64,000 nucleotides of DNA from Saccopteryx bilineata (lineage: Eukaryota; Chordata; Mammalia; Chiroptera; Emballonuridae): positions 91,606,740 through 91,670,739 of the forward strand of contig NC_089491.1 of assembly GCF_036850765.1 (NCBI RefSeq), written 5' to 3'. Shown here piece by piece: positions 1 to 11,178 of this stretch; within the stretch, counting starts at the first letter, position 1; the number at the start of each line of letters is the position of its first letter. A model generated the notes under the pieces. It was not told the origin of the DNA and did not search any database. It was given only the letters and a program-made list of their open reading frames with translations. The position numbers and the translations under genes are program-made.

Positions 1-2115
1 GAGTAAAATATTCAAAAGGCTTTTTAGGCATTGGGGAGATTTCCTCAATCCACTTATAGATACATCCGTTGGAGAAGAGAGGTAATAAAGTGTCTTTGTC
101 ACAACACATACAACATCCAGACAAAATGAAATTAGGTAAAATTAAAGTAGTTTCAAGGTAAGGGAATCATCGTTGCCACACTTAATGATATTCAGACTGC
201 ACTGGTTGAATGTCATGAGATAGTAATGTCTCACTGTCACCTGCATGGCCTGCAGATCTCATTCCTTGATTCTATTCCATAAAAGGGAAAATTTATGTTT
301 TTCTGAATTTGTGTTTATGAACAGTCATGATGAACATCAAATATATTTTCACTTAACCAATAAACTGAAACTTCAAAATATTTCCCAACCCAACTAGAAC
401 TAAGTTGACATTTTTATATTATCCTCTCATATTTTTCATAATTTATTCCTTTTTCTTGTCATGTAAAATGCATAGAATAGCACATCCTTATCTGTCAGAA
501 GATTATACAGAAATTAGATTAATATTTAATTCAATCAATCAAAGTATGGCCCCTTGAAGCTAGTGTTTGAAAGACAAAATGAGGTAGGGCAGTCTGATTT
601 GCACTTGTATTTAACACCTAAGGAGTCTGAGATTGTGCTGATGAAAAGGCACACCCCGTGTTCATTCGCATTGTTGGGGGACGTTAAGGTTTTTACAAAC
701 TGCAAAAATGTGAAAAAAGACTTATTTGTTAATATTCAATTTTATCAAATATTTACTTTGCTTTAATAAACTACTTCATGACCCCCTAGTCCTTACTCTC
801 TCAAATTCTAAATTCTAGAAGCTTTTAGTCTATGTGATAGCACTTTCAACTATTATAGGATATAATGCTCATTGAATGCAAATAGCAAATTAAATTTAAA
901 CAATAAAAGAAGGAAGCATGCTGCTGGTGGGGACATAAGAATTACTAAATGTCACAGTAGTGAAATTGTCCTCATTTTTGTAGCAGGTTCTTCAGGTGGG
1001 TTACTCTATTTGCTACCTGATTATAGCTTTTAAATGTCACAGAACGCCTGCATCTTCCAATTCTGGCTAAGACTTACGGATGATGGAAACCAAATGATAT
1101 ACAATCGAGTTTAGAATCAAACCATTACGTCAGTCCAGAGGCCTGTTTTGTCTGGCAGCAAGTACATCTTAGTGATTTTAGTGGTTTTCTCAGAGTGAAA
1201 CGACAGACCGCTTTCCTCCTCAGCTGGAAGTGGTTGGCAGCTTTGACAGATCTACCAGCAAATATTTGTAAGTTAATCTTGAGCTTAGCTGATGATATGT
1301 GGTTGGTATGCAAAAGTTTGTCCTGAGGAAAGTTTATAGCAAATTATAAAAATTAAAACAGAAACCAAACACACTAATGCACAAAGATTATACTTTTTCT
1401 TTTGTCAAGATTTCAATGATTCCTCCATACTCCATGTGAACTTTGGGGCACAGTTCTGCTGCTTTGTGCCTCTTCTTAATGTAGGGCAGTCGTTTGTAAG
1501 AGGTATTCCTATGTGAGGAGCGGGAGGTTTGTTATCTTAGCTACTGCATTCTTGGAGCGGATACTGAGCCTTGACATAATCACATAAGAAGAAAAAAGAA
1601 ACAGGTGTGCTGCCTTTTTGGGTTTGAAAACTCATGTTTCACTCTCCAAATATGGCACTAATAACTAGAGAATGATGGAAAATAGTGGAAATCTAGAAAT
1701 TACATGTAAATATATATATAAATATATTATATATTTAAATATATAATCTATTTAATAAAATTTACCTTTTCATTATTTCATACCCATATATACATTTTTT
1801 AAAACCAAGAGCATCAGAATAAGGCAATACTTCAGAGAAAAAGCTATGAAGCCAGTTTCTGGAACAAACAAAGCTTTTGTAGCACCAAAGCGACAGAGAA
1901 ATCAGAAGGTCAGTCCTTAGAAAAACATTTACATGAGCAATGAAAATCAACCTGAGATTAAGTGGAGAGAGTCAGATAAGCATAACCCAGGAAGGAAGGC
2001 CTAGTTACGAGAGGGAAGAAGAATTTTGAATATAGTGTGGTGACTTTTCTGCACTGATTGGTCTCCAGGGCTGAGGAAAAGGGGGACTGGCATTCATTTC
2101 TGCAAGAACAGTTTC
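1..2115. other. No gene or repeat recognised
   Basis: AT-rich unique-looking sequence. The open frames at 554-766 and 1125-1313 are about 60-70 codons long, have no recognisable motif and no convincing exon boundaries. An AT-rich patch lies at 1711-1750. I see nothing I can assign. Confidence 0.5.
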
Positions 2116-2129
2116 AATAAGCTCTGTGA

Positions 2130-2244
2130 GAGGGAGAGGGGTGGAGAAGCAGATGGGCGCTTCTCCTGTGTGCCCTGGCCGGGAATCGAACCCGGGACTC
2201 CCGCACGCCAGGCCAACGTTCTACCACTGAGCCATTAAAAAAAT

Positions 2245-2288
<44 letters not shown>
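2130..2288 (+). mobile_element. Chimeric retrocopy: antisense SINE-A head fused to an L1-like 3' tail
   Basis: A perfect 14-bp direct repeat (AATAAGCTCTGTGA) at 2116-2129 and 2289-2302 brackets the insert, the signature of L1-mediated retroposition. The insert starts with the head of a family A SINE in antisense orientation (B box seen as GAATCGAACCCGGGA), stops at GAGCCA, and runs directly into ATTAAAAAAATAAAATTATA and a long A-tract. That junction sequence almost matches the 3' end of the L1 copy at 58424-58450. The poly(A) lies on the same strand as the L1 tail, so the transcript was an L1 3' end carrying, or joined to, an antisense SINE fragment. Confidence 0.75.
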
Positions 2289-2292
<4 letters not shown>

Positions 2293-2868
2293 AGCTCTGT
2301 GAAACATAGTCACCTAGAACAGGGTTTTGCGATCCTTCTAACAGGGTTAACGCAAGAGGAAGAGAGGCTTTCACTCCTATCTCCCCTTCACATACTTTTC
2401 TATAAGCTTCAGATTCCTTAGCAACTATGCATGCTTCAGTGCACTGGTGCTGATGCCCACTGGGTAAGAGTCACAGAAGCAATTCCAGGAAGGAGAACTA
2501 TTAAGCTAGGGAAACCTTGGTTATTATTCTATATGTGATTTCACGTGTACTAACGGCCCGTGTAGCCCTCAATAAATTTTGGTGGCATTTTTTTTCCAGG
2601 TCCCTATTCTCTTGCTCATCATGTATACATACATACATATGTGAAGGACTTTTTTTTTTTTTTCAAAGTCTTAACAGTTCTAATTCAGCATAGGCTGAAC
2701 CTAACTGTTTTAGGTTAGGTTCCTTAGAAGTGGAGCCTAAGATAGGGATTCTTATGCTAATGAGTCCTTAGAGATGCTTATGCTAATGAATCATGGAGAC
2801 TGCTCTGGGGAGAAAACTGACTGAAGCAGGTAAGGACAAGGAAGATAGATAAAAATGTCAGGCCAGCT

Positions 2869-3433
2869 CAGTGGTTTTCAAAATATGGTCGCCAGGTCAG
2901 CAAAATCAGCATTAAGTGAGATCTTGTTAAAATGCAAATTTTGGCCCTGGCAGGTTGGCTCAGTGGTAGAGCATCGGCCTGGAGTGCAGAAGTCCCGGGT
3001 TCGATTCCGGCCAGGGCATACAGGAGAAGCACCCATCTGCTTCTCCACCCCTCCCCCTCTCCTTCCTCTCTGTCTCTCTTCCCCTCCCGCAGCGAGGCTC
3101 CATTGGAGCAAAGATGGCCCGGGCGCTGGGGATGGCTCCTTGGCCCCTGCCCCAGGCGCTAGAGTGGCTCTGGTCACAGCAGAGCGACGCCCCAGAAGAG
3201 CAGAGCATCGCCCCCTGGTGGGCGTGCCGGGTGGATCCTGGTCGGGGGCATGCGGGAGTCTGTCTGACTGTCTCTCCCTGTTTCCAGCTTCAGAAAAATA
3301 CAAAAAAAAAAAAAAAAAAAAGCAAATTCTCAGTCCCAGATTGACTGAATGAGAGATGATGGGGGTGGACTTCAGCAATCTGTACTTTAACCAGCTCTCC
3401 AGGTGATATTGATACCCAGGAATTTGAGCGCCA
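2869..3433 (+). mobile_element. Old non-autonomous hAT element, MER5A-like, split by a SINE
   Basis: The left part begins CAGTGGTTTTCAAA. The right part reads ATCTGTACTTTAACCAGCTC then CCAGGTGAT, the layout of the MER5A/Charlie-derived MITEs shared by placental mammals. The right terminus (GGAATTTGAGCGCCAC) is degraded. A family A SINE splits it at 2944-3321. Family assignment is from memory of the consensus. Confidence 0.6.
2944..3321 (+). mobile_element. SINE family A, full length
   Basis: Intact tRNA-like head with A box (TTGGCTCAGTGGTAGAGC) and B box (GGGTTCGATTCC), GC-rich body with GAGCAGAGCATCGCCCCCTG, and terminal CTTCAGAAAAATAC followed by an A-tract. GCAAATT flanks both sides. It is among the best-preserved family A copies here. 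The long open frames over it in several frames are a by-product of its GC-rich body. Confidence 0.9.
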
Positions 3434-6111
3434 CAGCTCCAGCTGAAGTCTAACCTTGGCGTGACCACGCAGAAGACTCTGGAGCATGAAGAGGAACAGC
3501 AGCCTTGTCCCCTGTGTGGCAACAAAGGCCGTGCTCCCACTATCTGTGAGAGGCATGGTTGCAGACCTCTCCTGGGAAGACAGGCATGCTTCCCACCTCG
3601 GGAGGTGGCTACTGTGGACCACTCTTGAGGAAAGGATGCGGCTGTGAACTTTTGGCAGCTGGCATTCATAGGAACTGGAGATGGATGTAGACAGCATGTA
3701 ACAGAGGCAACAGCAGCATCTAATGCAACTACGATGTTCTGTGAAATGGGGTTTTGTGTCGATAGAAGAGGTTTTGTCACACTCTGAGATCCACAGTTCT
3801 AGGAAGACTTCCCAGCAGAGAATTTAATTGTGCTGTCCTTTACTTCCTCACTTCATCCTCTTTTTTTTCCCCTCCTAACCAGCATTCAGATATGCAAGTC
3901 AAAGTATTTCAAATCTAGAGTACTGTAGACAAACAAGCAAAGAAAACAGCATAAAAGCTAACTAGAATAGTAGACACTCCTCATTCCTTTATACACCCTG
4001 TTGGGTGCATATACCAGTACCACCTGAGTGTTACGGGAAGAAAATCTCCTGTTACAACAATAGTTAGGAAAGAGAGGGAAGAGAAGAGGGAATTTAATGG
4101 AACAACAGCAGCTCCGGCAATCTGAGGAAAGCCTCCTAAGGAATTATGCTGCCGGAAGTACTTCCATGAATCAGCCACATGTCTAAACAGACATGATTGG
4201 TGGCCTAAAGAGGACATGGTTCCAGCACATCCGCCAAAGTGGGAAGAGCCGTGAAAGGAGAAAGCCAGCGCCACAGAGACCCCTGTGCCCTGACGTCACG
4301 TTCTGTCCTGCTGCTGGGCACTCTCCTGCTGGCTCCTTCCTCTGTTCATGTTCCCTCTGGATACCTGTAGCATGACAGCTCCAAAAGGGAGGTGGACATG
4401 TGGCACTCAGTCACCCCGGACCCAGCCTTGCAGTGGCTGTGTTAATATAAGCTTCGCGGCTCAGGTTCTAACAGAAACCGCTTATGAGAAAAGCACGTAT
4501 CTCCGCAGAAATATATATTTTGGTCCAGATTATTTTTAACATTGCACTTTGATATTTATTAACCTCAATTGTCTACCAAAAATGTAAGCTCTTTAAAAGT
4601 TTCTAACATGTGTGTCATGTTTGCATTTCCTTTAGAATTCATCACAACGTTGGGAAAAAATAGTATATCCTCTCAAAGAAACTTACTAAATTGATTGCTT
4701 TGATTCTGAAAGAAGTTCTCTGTGTTTTTGTTTTTGTTTATGTTTTTTTTTTTTGGTTAGAAAATAACTACAGTGAAGTAACATGCAAATATAAATCAAC
4801 TTCAACCAGCACAAATAGTGAAAATATGAGTACTACCTGCTATTCTCCAAGCACACACAAAAGCAATGTTTGAACACTTATGTGAGTCTTTGGGCCTCTT
4901 ATCTCTGACAGCATCCTTATATTTTAACATAATGCAATTTTGTCTTTCTCAGTTTCCCACTGCTGCTGTATTGTATAATACTTAGGAAATACATGGGCCA
5001 TGCATATGTTGTTATGCTAGAAGTTTGTTTTCAACATTGGTTTGGTTCAGGTATACATACAAATAAGCAAACTAAAAATTGTTATCTGAACTCTCCAAAA
5101 ATGAGAGTGCATTTCTAAACTAAAGTGTGCTGGAAATTTGCTTATTTAGAGGTACTGGCAATGAGTCTAAGCATCATGAGGTCTACAAGCCTGCTGAAGC
5201 TCTGATTCATCTCAGGCCTCATCAGGCAGAGCTGATAAATGGCTTTTCATGTTTAAGAGGAAGATGCTGGAGGGGAATGCTGGCTTCAGACAATTGAAAT
5301 GCAATGACTGTCACAAATCATCAAAGGCCAGTGGTGTCACTTTGTTAGCACTGAGATTGAAGAGGCTGAGTTTGATATGCTGCTCTGAGACACAACTATT
5401 TATACAAAAAACAAAAAAACAAAAACAAAAACAAAAAAAAACCCACTTCTTTTTATCTTGAGATCCTTCAATCTCTTTAAGGAAAAAAAGAACATTTTAT
5501 TTTTATAAATACACACTCAAGTCTGCAGTGTTTTTACACAGTTGATTCCTCTCTTTATTGCAAAGAGCAAACAAAAGTAACTGACATCGCATAAAAGAGA
5601 TATCTTCTCTTTAGTGAAAATTACATCAATTCAAAATACAGACAAGGGAGTCATCCAGCTAGCAAATAAAGTTGGATGTTCAAGAAAGAAACACATTACA
5701 GAGTGAATTTTATTGCTTAGTCCAAGTTATTACTTCCTATGTGGATTGGAGACAGCTTGAAGGCAAGAAATATCTCCAGGATTTTTACAAACTCTTACAT
5801 AATGCCATATATTAATAATTGCAGTACTAAATTAACATTTTAGCTGTTTGATTTTTTAGTTGATTTTGTTGGTTTGAATTTGATTGTTAGTTCCTTGCTT
5901 AATTTGGTGAATGCTTCAATGAATTTAATCATAGCAATTTATTATATTTTACATCATGCCCACAATTCCTTTCAATAATTCTATCATATAGCTTGTGCCC
6001 AGTCCTCTTGCAAAAAATATTATGCTTAGAAGTTTTAACATCTTTACTTTCAGGGCTTTTGGAGACTATCATATTACTTCAAATCAGAAGATGAGATTTA
6101 TTAGTTTACTC
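3434..6111. other. No gene recognised
   Basis: Unassigned sequence. GC content rises locally around 4190-4450 with short open frames on both strands, but I see no splice-bounded exon or domain. A (CAAAA)n-like simple repeat lies at about 5408-5445. Confidence 0.4.
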
Positions 6112-6512
6112 TCTTATTTATTTATTTATTTATTTAGCAAGCAAGAGAGAGCGAGACAGGCAGAAACAGACAGATAGGAAGGGAGAGAGATGCAAAGCAT
6201 CAACTTGTTGTGGCACCTTAGTTGTTTATTGATTGCTTTTTCATATGTGCCTTGACCTGGGGGCTACAGCAGACCAAGTGACCCCTCGCTCAAGCCAGTG
6301 ACCTTTGGCTTAAGCCAGCAATTTTGGGCATGAGCCAGCGATGTGGGCTTCAAGCCAGTGACCATTGGGCTCAAGTCAGCAACCACGGTATGATCCCATC
6401 CATGCTCAAGCTGGTGACCTGTGCTCAAGCCGGCGACCTCCAGGTTTCAAACCTGGGTCCTCAGCGTCCCAGGCCAGTGTTTTCTCCACTATACCACTGC
6501 TTAGTCAGGCAA
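6112..6512 (-). mobile_element. SINE family C, long form
   Basis: Reverse-oriented: T-rich tail (TTATTTATTTATTTATTTA), GAGAGAGATG...AAGCATCAA, ATGTGCCTTGACC, then about eight diverged CAAGCCAGCGACC-type units, B box as GTTTCAAACCTGGGTCC and a degraded head ending AGTCAGGC. TATTAGTT-like duplications flank it. The internal array is longer than in the 28955 copy. Confidence 0.85.
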
Positions 6513-7017
6513 GCCTTATTAGTTATTTAAAAATCCTAGAAGCCCCTCTTCTAAGCTAATACTTGTAATCCATAACTAGTGAAAGATTATTATTATTGTT
6601 ATTATTACTATTATTATTTACATTGGAGGAAATAGGCTGAATTTGTTCACAAGGCTGTTGAAGTTTGTATTCCTTTGGCATTTCAGCATGTAAATACTAG
6701 GAGCTCAAAATCATAACTGTCCAGACCAATGCAAGCTTTTGTTTTCTTAGCAAATGTTAGTAAAAGCAGATAGGTTATTTGAATTTGGATTTGGAACAAA
6801 GACAGAAATTTTCAATGATTTTACGTGGTTTAAAATCTTAGACTCTTTGCTATCTGTGCCATCATTTTGTAAGAGCAATTCTCTAGAGAAAAGATGTGGG
6901 AAGAGAAGGGGGAAAAGGAAGGAGAGCAAAGTCCAGCTCCTACCTGGATTCTCTTTTGCATCTTCCCTGAATCCTGGAGAAGGCTTGAACAAAATTCTAT
7001 GGCAAAAGCTCCAGTTT

Positions 7018-7397
7018 GGGTCTTTTTTTGTTTGTTTTGTTTTGGGGTTTTTTTTTTGCTTGTTTTTTTTTTTTTTTGTGTGTGTGTGTGTATGTGTGTG
7101 TGTGTGTGTGTCACAGAGACAGAGAGAAACAGAGAGAGGGACAGGAAGGGAAAGAGATGAGAAGCATCAATTCTTTGTGGCACCTTAGTTCATTGATTGC
7201 TTTCTCATAAGTGCCTTGACCACAGGGTTACAGCAGAATGAGTGAACCCTTGCTCAATCTAGTGACCTTGAGCTCAAGCTGGTGAGTTTTTCTCAAACCA
7301 GATGAGCCCGCACTCAAGCTGGTGAGCTCAGGGTTTCGAACCTGGATCCTCCACATCCCAGTCTGACACTCTATCCACTGCGCCACTTCCTGGTCAG
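7018..7397 (-). mobile_element. SINE family C with (T)n/(GT)n tail
   Basis: Antisense copy ending in CACTGCGCCACTTCCTGGTC. The TSD GCTCCAG(T/C)TT occurs at about 7008 and again at 7398. Its tail has expanded into mixed T-rich and (GT)n microsatellite at 7021-7111, which creates spurious Cys/Val-rich open frames. Confidence 0.85.
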
Positions 7398-7399
7398 GC

Positions 7400-10300
7400 T
7401 CCAGCTTCTTTTGAAGATTACCTATGTTATTGATTTGGAGCTGGTGAGAGACAGACATGGGTTATAGTATGTTCTCGTGGGTTCCACTCTGTCTTTAGTC
7501 TCCTTCTGCTCTCTGTCCAGCTCTGCTTCCTCAGAACTGGTTCTGCTGACCTTTACCGATTTCAGACTCAAAACCAGACACAGAGGAAATAGCATTCTGT
7601 AAAATTTTTCACCAATTCCCATAACTGTGTAAAGTCCAATCTTTATAAGAAATTGCTTGTTCTCTACCATTCTAATGGCTGTGCTTCCCTGATCTCATCT
7701 TAACAGGAACATAAATTGGTAGGCAAAATGGTTTTAAGGAAAAGAAAATTTGTGGAGAAGTTATGTAAATTAATTCTGGGTTGTCTGGATCTGTTTTTTG
7801 GATCTGATTAAATTTAAAGGCATTAGTGACGCTGTTGTCAGTGATAAAGGGACATAGGGAGTTTACAGCATGCAGTAACAAAAAATTACTTAAATTATAA
7901 CCTGGGGATACCTTTAATCAAGTGGCTTTAAAAGAAAAGTTTTTCAGTAACCAAGTATTTGCCTCCACAGATTAGTTTATTTTTTATTTTTTATTTTTTT
8001 TAAAGAGAAGGAAATGATGATATTGGTTGCTTACTTCTAAATGTGCTGAGACACTTGAGGGAAAGAAAAACGGTTAGCTCAAGGCTTTCGATTCTCAGCA
8101 CAAAGCACAGGCAAAGGAGCAGAAATCTTCTGCAACAGCTTAAAAAAAGAAAAAATATATATATTATTTGTAGCTTCAGGGCCAAAATTTGAAGTAAAAT
8201 AAAAACCAAATTCAAGGTCTGTGGTTAAATGGGTTTGATTCAAGCAAATTGAATTCCCACTTTCTCTTATTTTACAATTAGGCATTGATTGGAAAGATGT
8301 TTTACCCTGAAAGTGGTTGGAGCTCCGTAGGCTACTCCAAAGCTAGAGATCTTGAACCTCTAAATTCTGCTATGTACCCTTTGCCAGTAGAAGGAACCCT
8401 TCCTCCCCTGTCAGAAGAAGGTATCCTTTCCTGAAGAATCTTTAATGGTTTTCATGTTTATCCTCTTTAGAGTCCACCCTTACCACCTGTCACTTTTTTT
8501 TTAGAATTATAACCAGACTCAAGACATGTGAGACTCCTATAATTGAATCACAGGGTCAACTCTTCAGGGTATTAAACAAAATTATGCTATCCTCTCTAAA
8601 TAATTATTCTCATTTTGAGAAACCTTCTGACTTGCTACTGGGACCTTGTAAAAATTGAATGCTTTCCATGAGTCATTATGTCATGAGGTGATCTGAGCTG
8701 CCCAACACTGAGTTGATATTTTATCATGCATCAAGTAAGCATTTGTCCATGAATACACACACTCTGTCATCATGCAGATATAATTTGTACTCAAGAAAGT
8801 CAAAAGTCATAGTAAGTTGAATGAGCAAGTAGTGCAGATGCCCATGAGTCCTACCTCTGCTGTGCTGTTTGTTGCTCTCAACTTGCTAATACAGCCTCCC
8901 CAGAAGCTCCCTTTGACCAGCTACCGCAGAAGAAAATAATGGGGACTGTTTTGCAGGTGATTTGCATATGCTGGCATCACCCAAAAGTGGTCAGCAGCAG
9001 CATTATAACCATACTTCCAGGTGATCCTTAAGAAGGGTGTGTGAAGGAGAATCCTCTCAATGAGCAGAATTTCATGCAGCATGCTGGTTGTTCATTTTTT
9101 TCAGAAGGAGAAGCAACCACAGGATAAATCTACACTGATTCATAGGCAATAACTAGTGGTTTTTTATGGACAACAAATGACTTGGAAAAGATGATACCTG
9201 GGAAATTTAATGATAAGTTATAGGACAGAAGTATGTGGAAAGATCTTTATAAATAGATAAAAAAAAAGACTTAAGGTATGTATATCCTATATCAGGAACA
9301 TTTTGGGGTACCAGAAAGTAAACTGAAAGAAGAGTAAAGTAACAGGGAGACCAATTACAAATTAGAATATTTTGTTTTAATACTGACAAAAAAACCCCAA
9401 AACAAATCAGATCTAAGATATATAGAGAACTTTTATGAATCAATAAAAAGAGTATAACCTAGCAGATGAGGATCTTAATCTGATGTACGAGAGGATCAAC
9501 TGAGTTGGTATCCACCAGGTTCTTTACCCAGACATCTCTTTCTTTCCGATGGGCCACTGAACAAGTTGTCATGGTGAAGAATGGAAGTGATGCATGGACT
9601 AAGCAACATGGGTTTCCATTTTGAAGGCCAATCTAACTACAGCCACTGCTAAGGGCCAAATTTGCCAGCAGCAGATCCTAACATTGAGTTCCTAAAATGG
9701 CATAATTTCTTGATGTTAAGAACCCTCTACTTGGTGAAAAGTTGATTATATTGGACCATTTTCATCATGAAAAAGCCAAGATCTCTTCCTCATTGAAATA
9801 AACACATACTCTGGATATGAATTTACTCTCACTGCCTGTAATTCTTTGTCAAAAGCAACGTCAGTGTTCTTGCAGAATGCCCAATTCACCACAGCACATT
9901 GCTTCTGAACGAAGAGCCCATTTTACAACAAATTAAATGTGACAGCAGGCTCATACTTACGGACTTCACCAATCTTAACATGTTTCTCATTACTCTGAAG
10001 TGGATAGCTTGAAGACACATAGACAGTGCTAGCCCAATGACATCTTGAGGAAATGGGTAATATCCTACAGGATGTTGTATAATCTCTAAAATGTCGACCA
10101 ATATATATTCCTTTCAGAGCTGTGAGCTGTACATGGCAGTGGTTCCATTCACCATTACCTTCAGTGATTCACTAATGAAATTTTTACTTCCTTTCCCTGA
10201 AGCTTTAAGTTTTCATACTTCCTCCAGGAGTCATTTGGTCTCTTCATGTCAATGCAGAAAGGCAAAGGCAAGCCTCTCTATACTGGCTAATTTATTTACA

Positions 10301-10673
10301 CTGTCAAGGGAAATTGAATTGCTATTAAAAATGGGGAAAAGGAGAAGTGTTTGGAATGCAGGAGATCCTCTGTTGTTTTACTATTACTCTCATGTGTCAT
10401 GTGGTAAATGTTAATGGAAAACTGTAAAAACCTAATACAGGTAAGACTCCTATTTACCTAGACCCAAAAGGCACTTCATCCTGTTCTGAAGAAATGAAAG
10501 TTGGGTCTTCCAACCAGGCAGAAAATCATGACCAGCAAAGATGCTTGCTGAGAGCAAAGGGGATACAGTCCAGGGACTTGCAGAAATTAGGACTTTCCTT
10601 ATTTTAACATAAATATACTATGTACATGTTATCCGAATCCTTTTTTTTTCTCTCTGTTATATATAAGGGCCAA

Positions 10674-10723
<50 letters not shown>

Positions 10724-11175
10724 TGTGTGGTTAACTTTATCACAGCACTTATAGGCTATCAAAAGGAATGCGTGTGACTTAGTTTGAAGAGAGATGAACA
10801 ACAAACCCCAAAGGTTTTTTAAAATACCATAAGAGATTTAATTTCTTATTTTGGAGAGCCAATTTTCAGCAGTATAATAGATGGTTGCATCAAGTTAGGC
10901 AGAAGCAAGATTTTATTAATGTTTTTATTTTGAAGTTTAAAAATATACTAAAGATATATGCAGCATGCTTGGTTGTTCATAATTTGACAGAGTTAGATTT
11001 TAGTGTTTTAAACTGTGTCAGCCTGGCTAAGCCAAACTTTTTCCCTTATACTCTCTTTAAAGTCTCAGGTTAGGGTTGGCCAAACAAAAATATGTGAGTT
11101 TAAAAAAATTAAACATCAGCCACTGAATGCTGAATATTGATGTGGGACACTAGACATCTTTGCAGCATGTGCAAA
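7400..11175. other. Unassigned sequence; possible old element at about 9450-10420
   Basis: No exon structure is visible. The stretch 9450-10420 looks less AT-rich and more protein-like on the minus strand, with many interrupted short frames, as in a heavily decayed retroelement internal region or processed copy. I could not match it to a family. A (TA)n microsatellite lies at 10677-10720. Confidence 0.35.
10677..10720. repeat. (TA)n microsatellite
   Basis: Uninterrupted alternating TA tract seen directly in the sequence. Confidence 0.95.
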
Positions 11176-11178
11176 TTA

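Noticed and set aside
2944..3019. tRNA-like sequence with A and B boxes
   Set aside because: It is the head of a SINE: extra bases between the acceptor-like stem and D-arm, attached SINE body, A-tail and flanking duplication. The same applies to all other family A-D heads.
2878..3780. 300-codon minus-strand open frame
   Set aside because: It runs through a SINE A and the MER5A-like element; the Lys/Phe run is the SINE A-tail and the Arg/Pro-rich part its GC-rich body. No gene.
6320..6460. Regular short repeats suggesting a CRISPR-like array
   Set aside because: Units are diverged, lack unique spacers and lie inside SINE C copies in a vertebrate genome.
6754..7188. 144-codon open frame with Cys/Val repeats
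   Set aside because: Its C-terminal half is the (T)n/(GT)n tail of a SINE C; the N-terminal half has no known domain.
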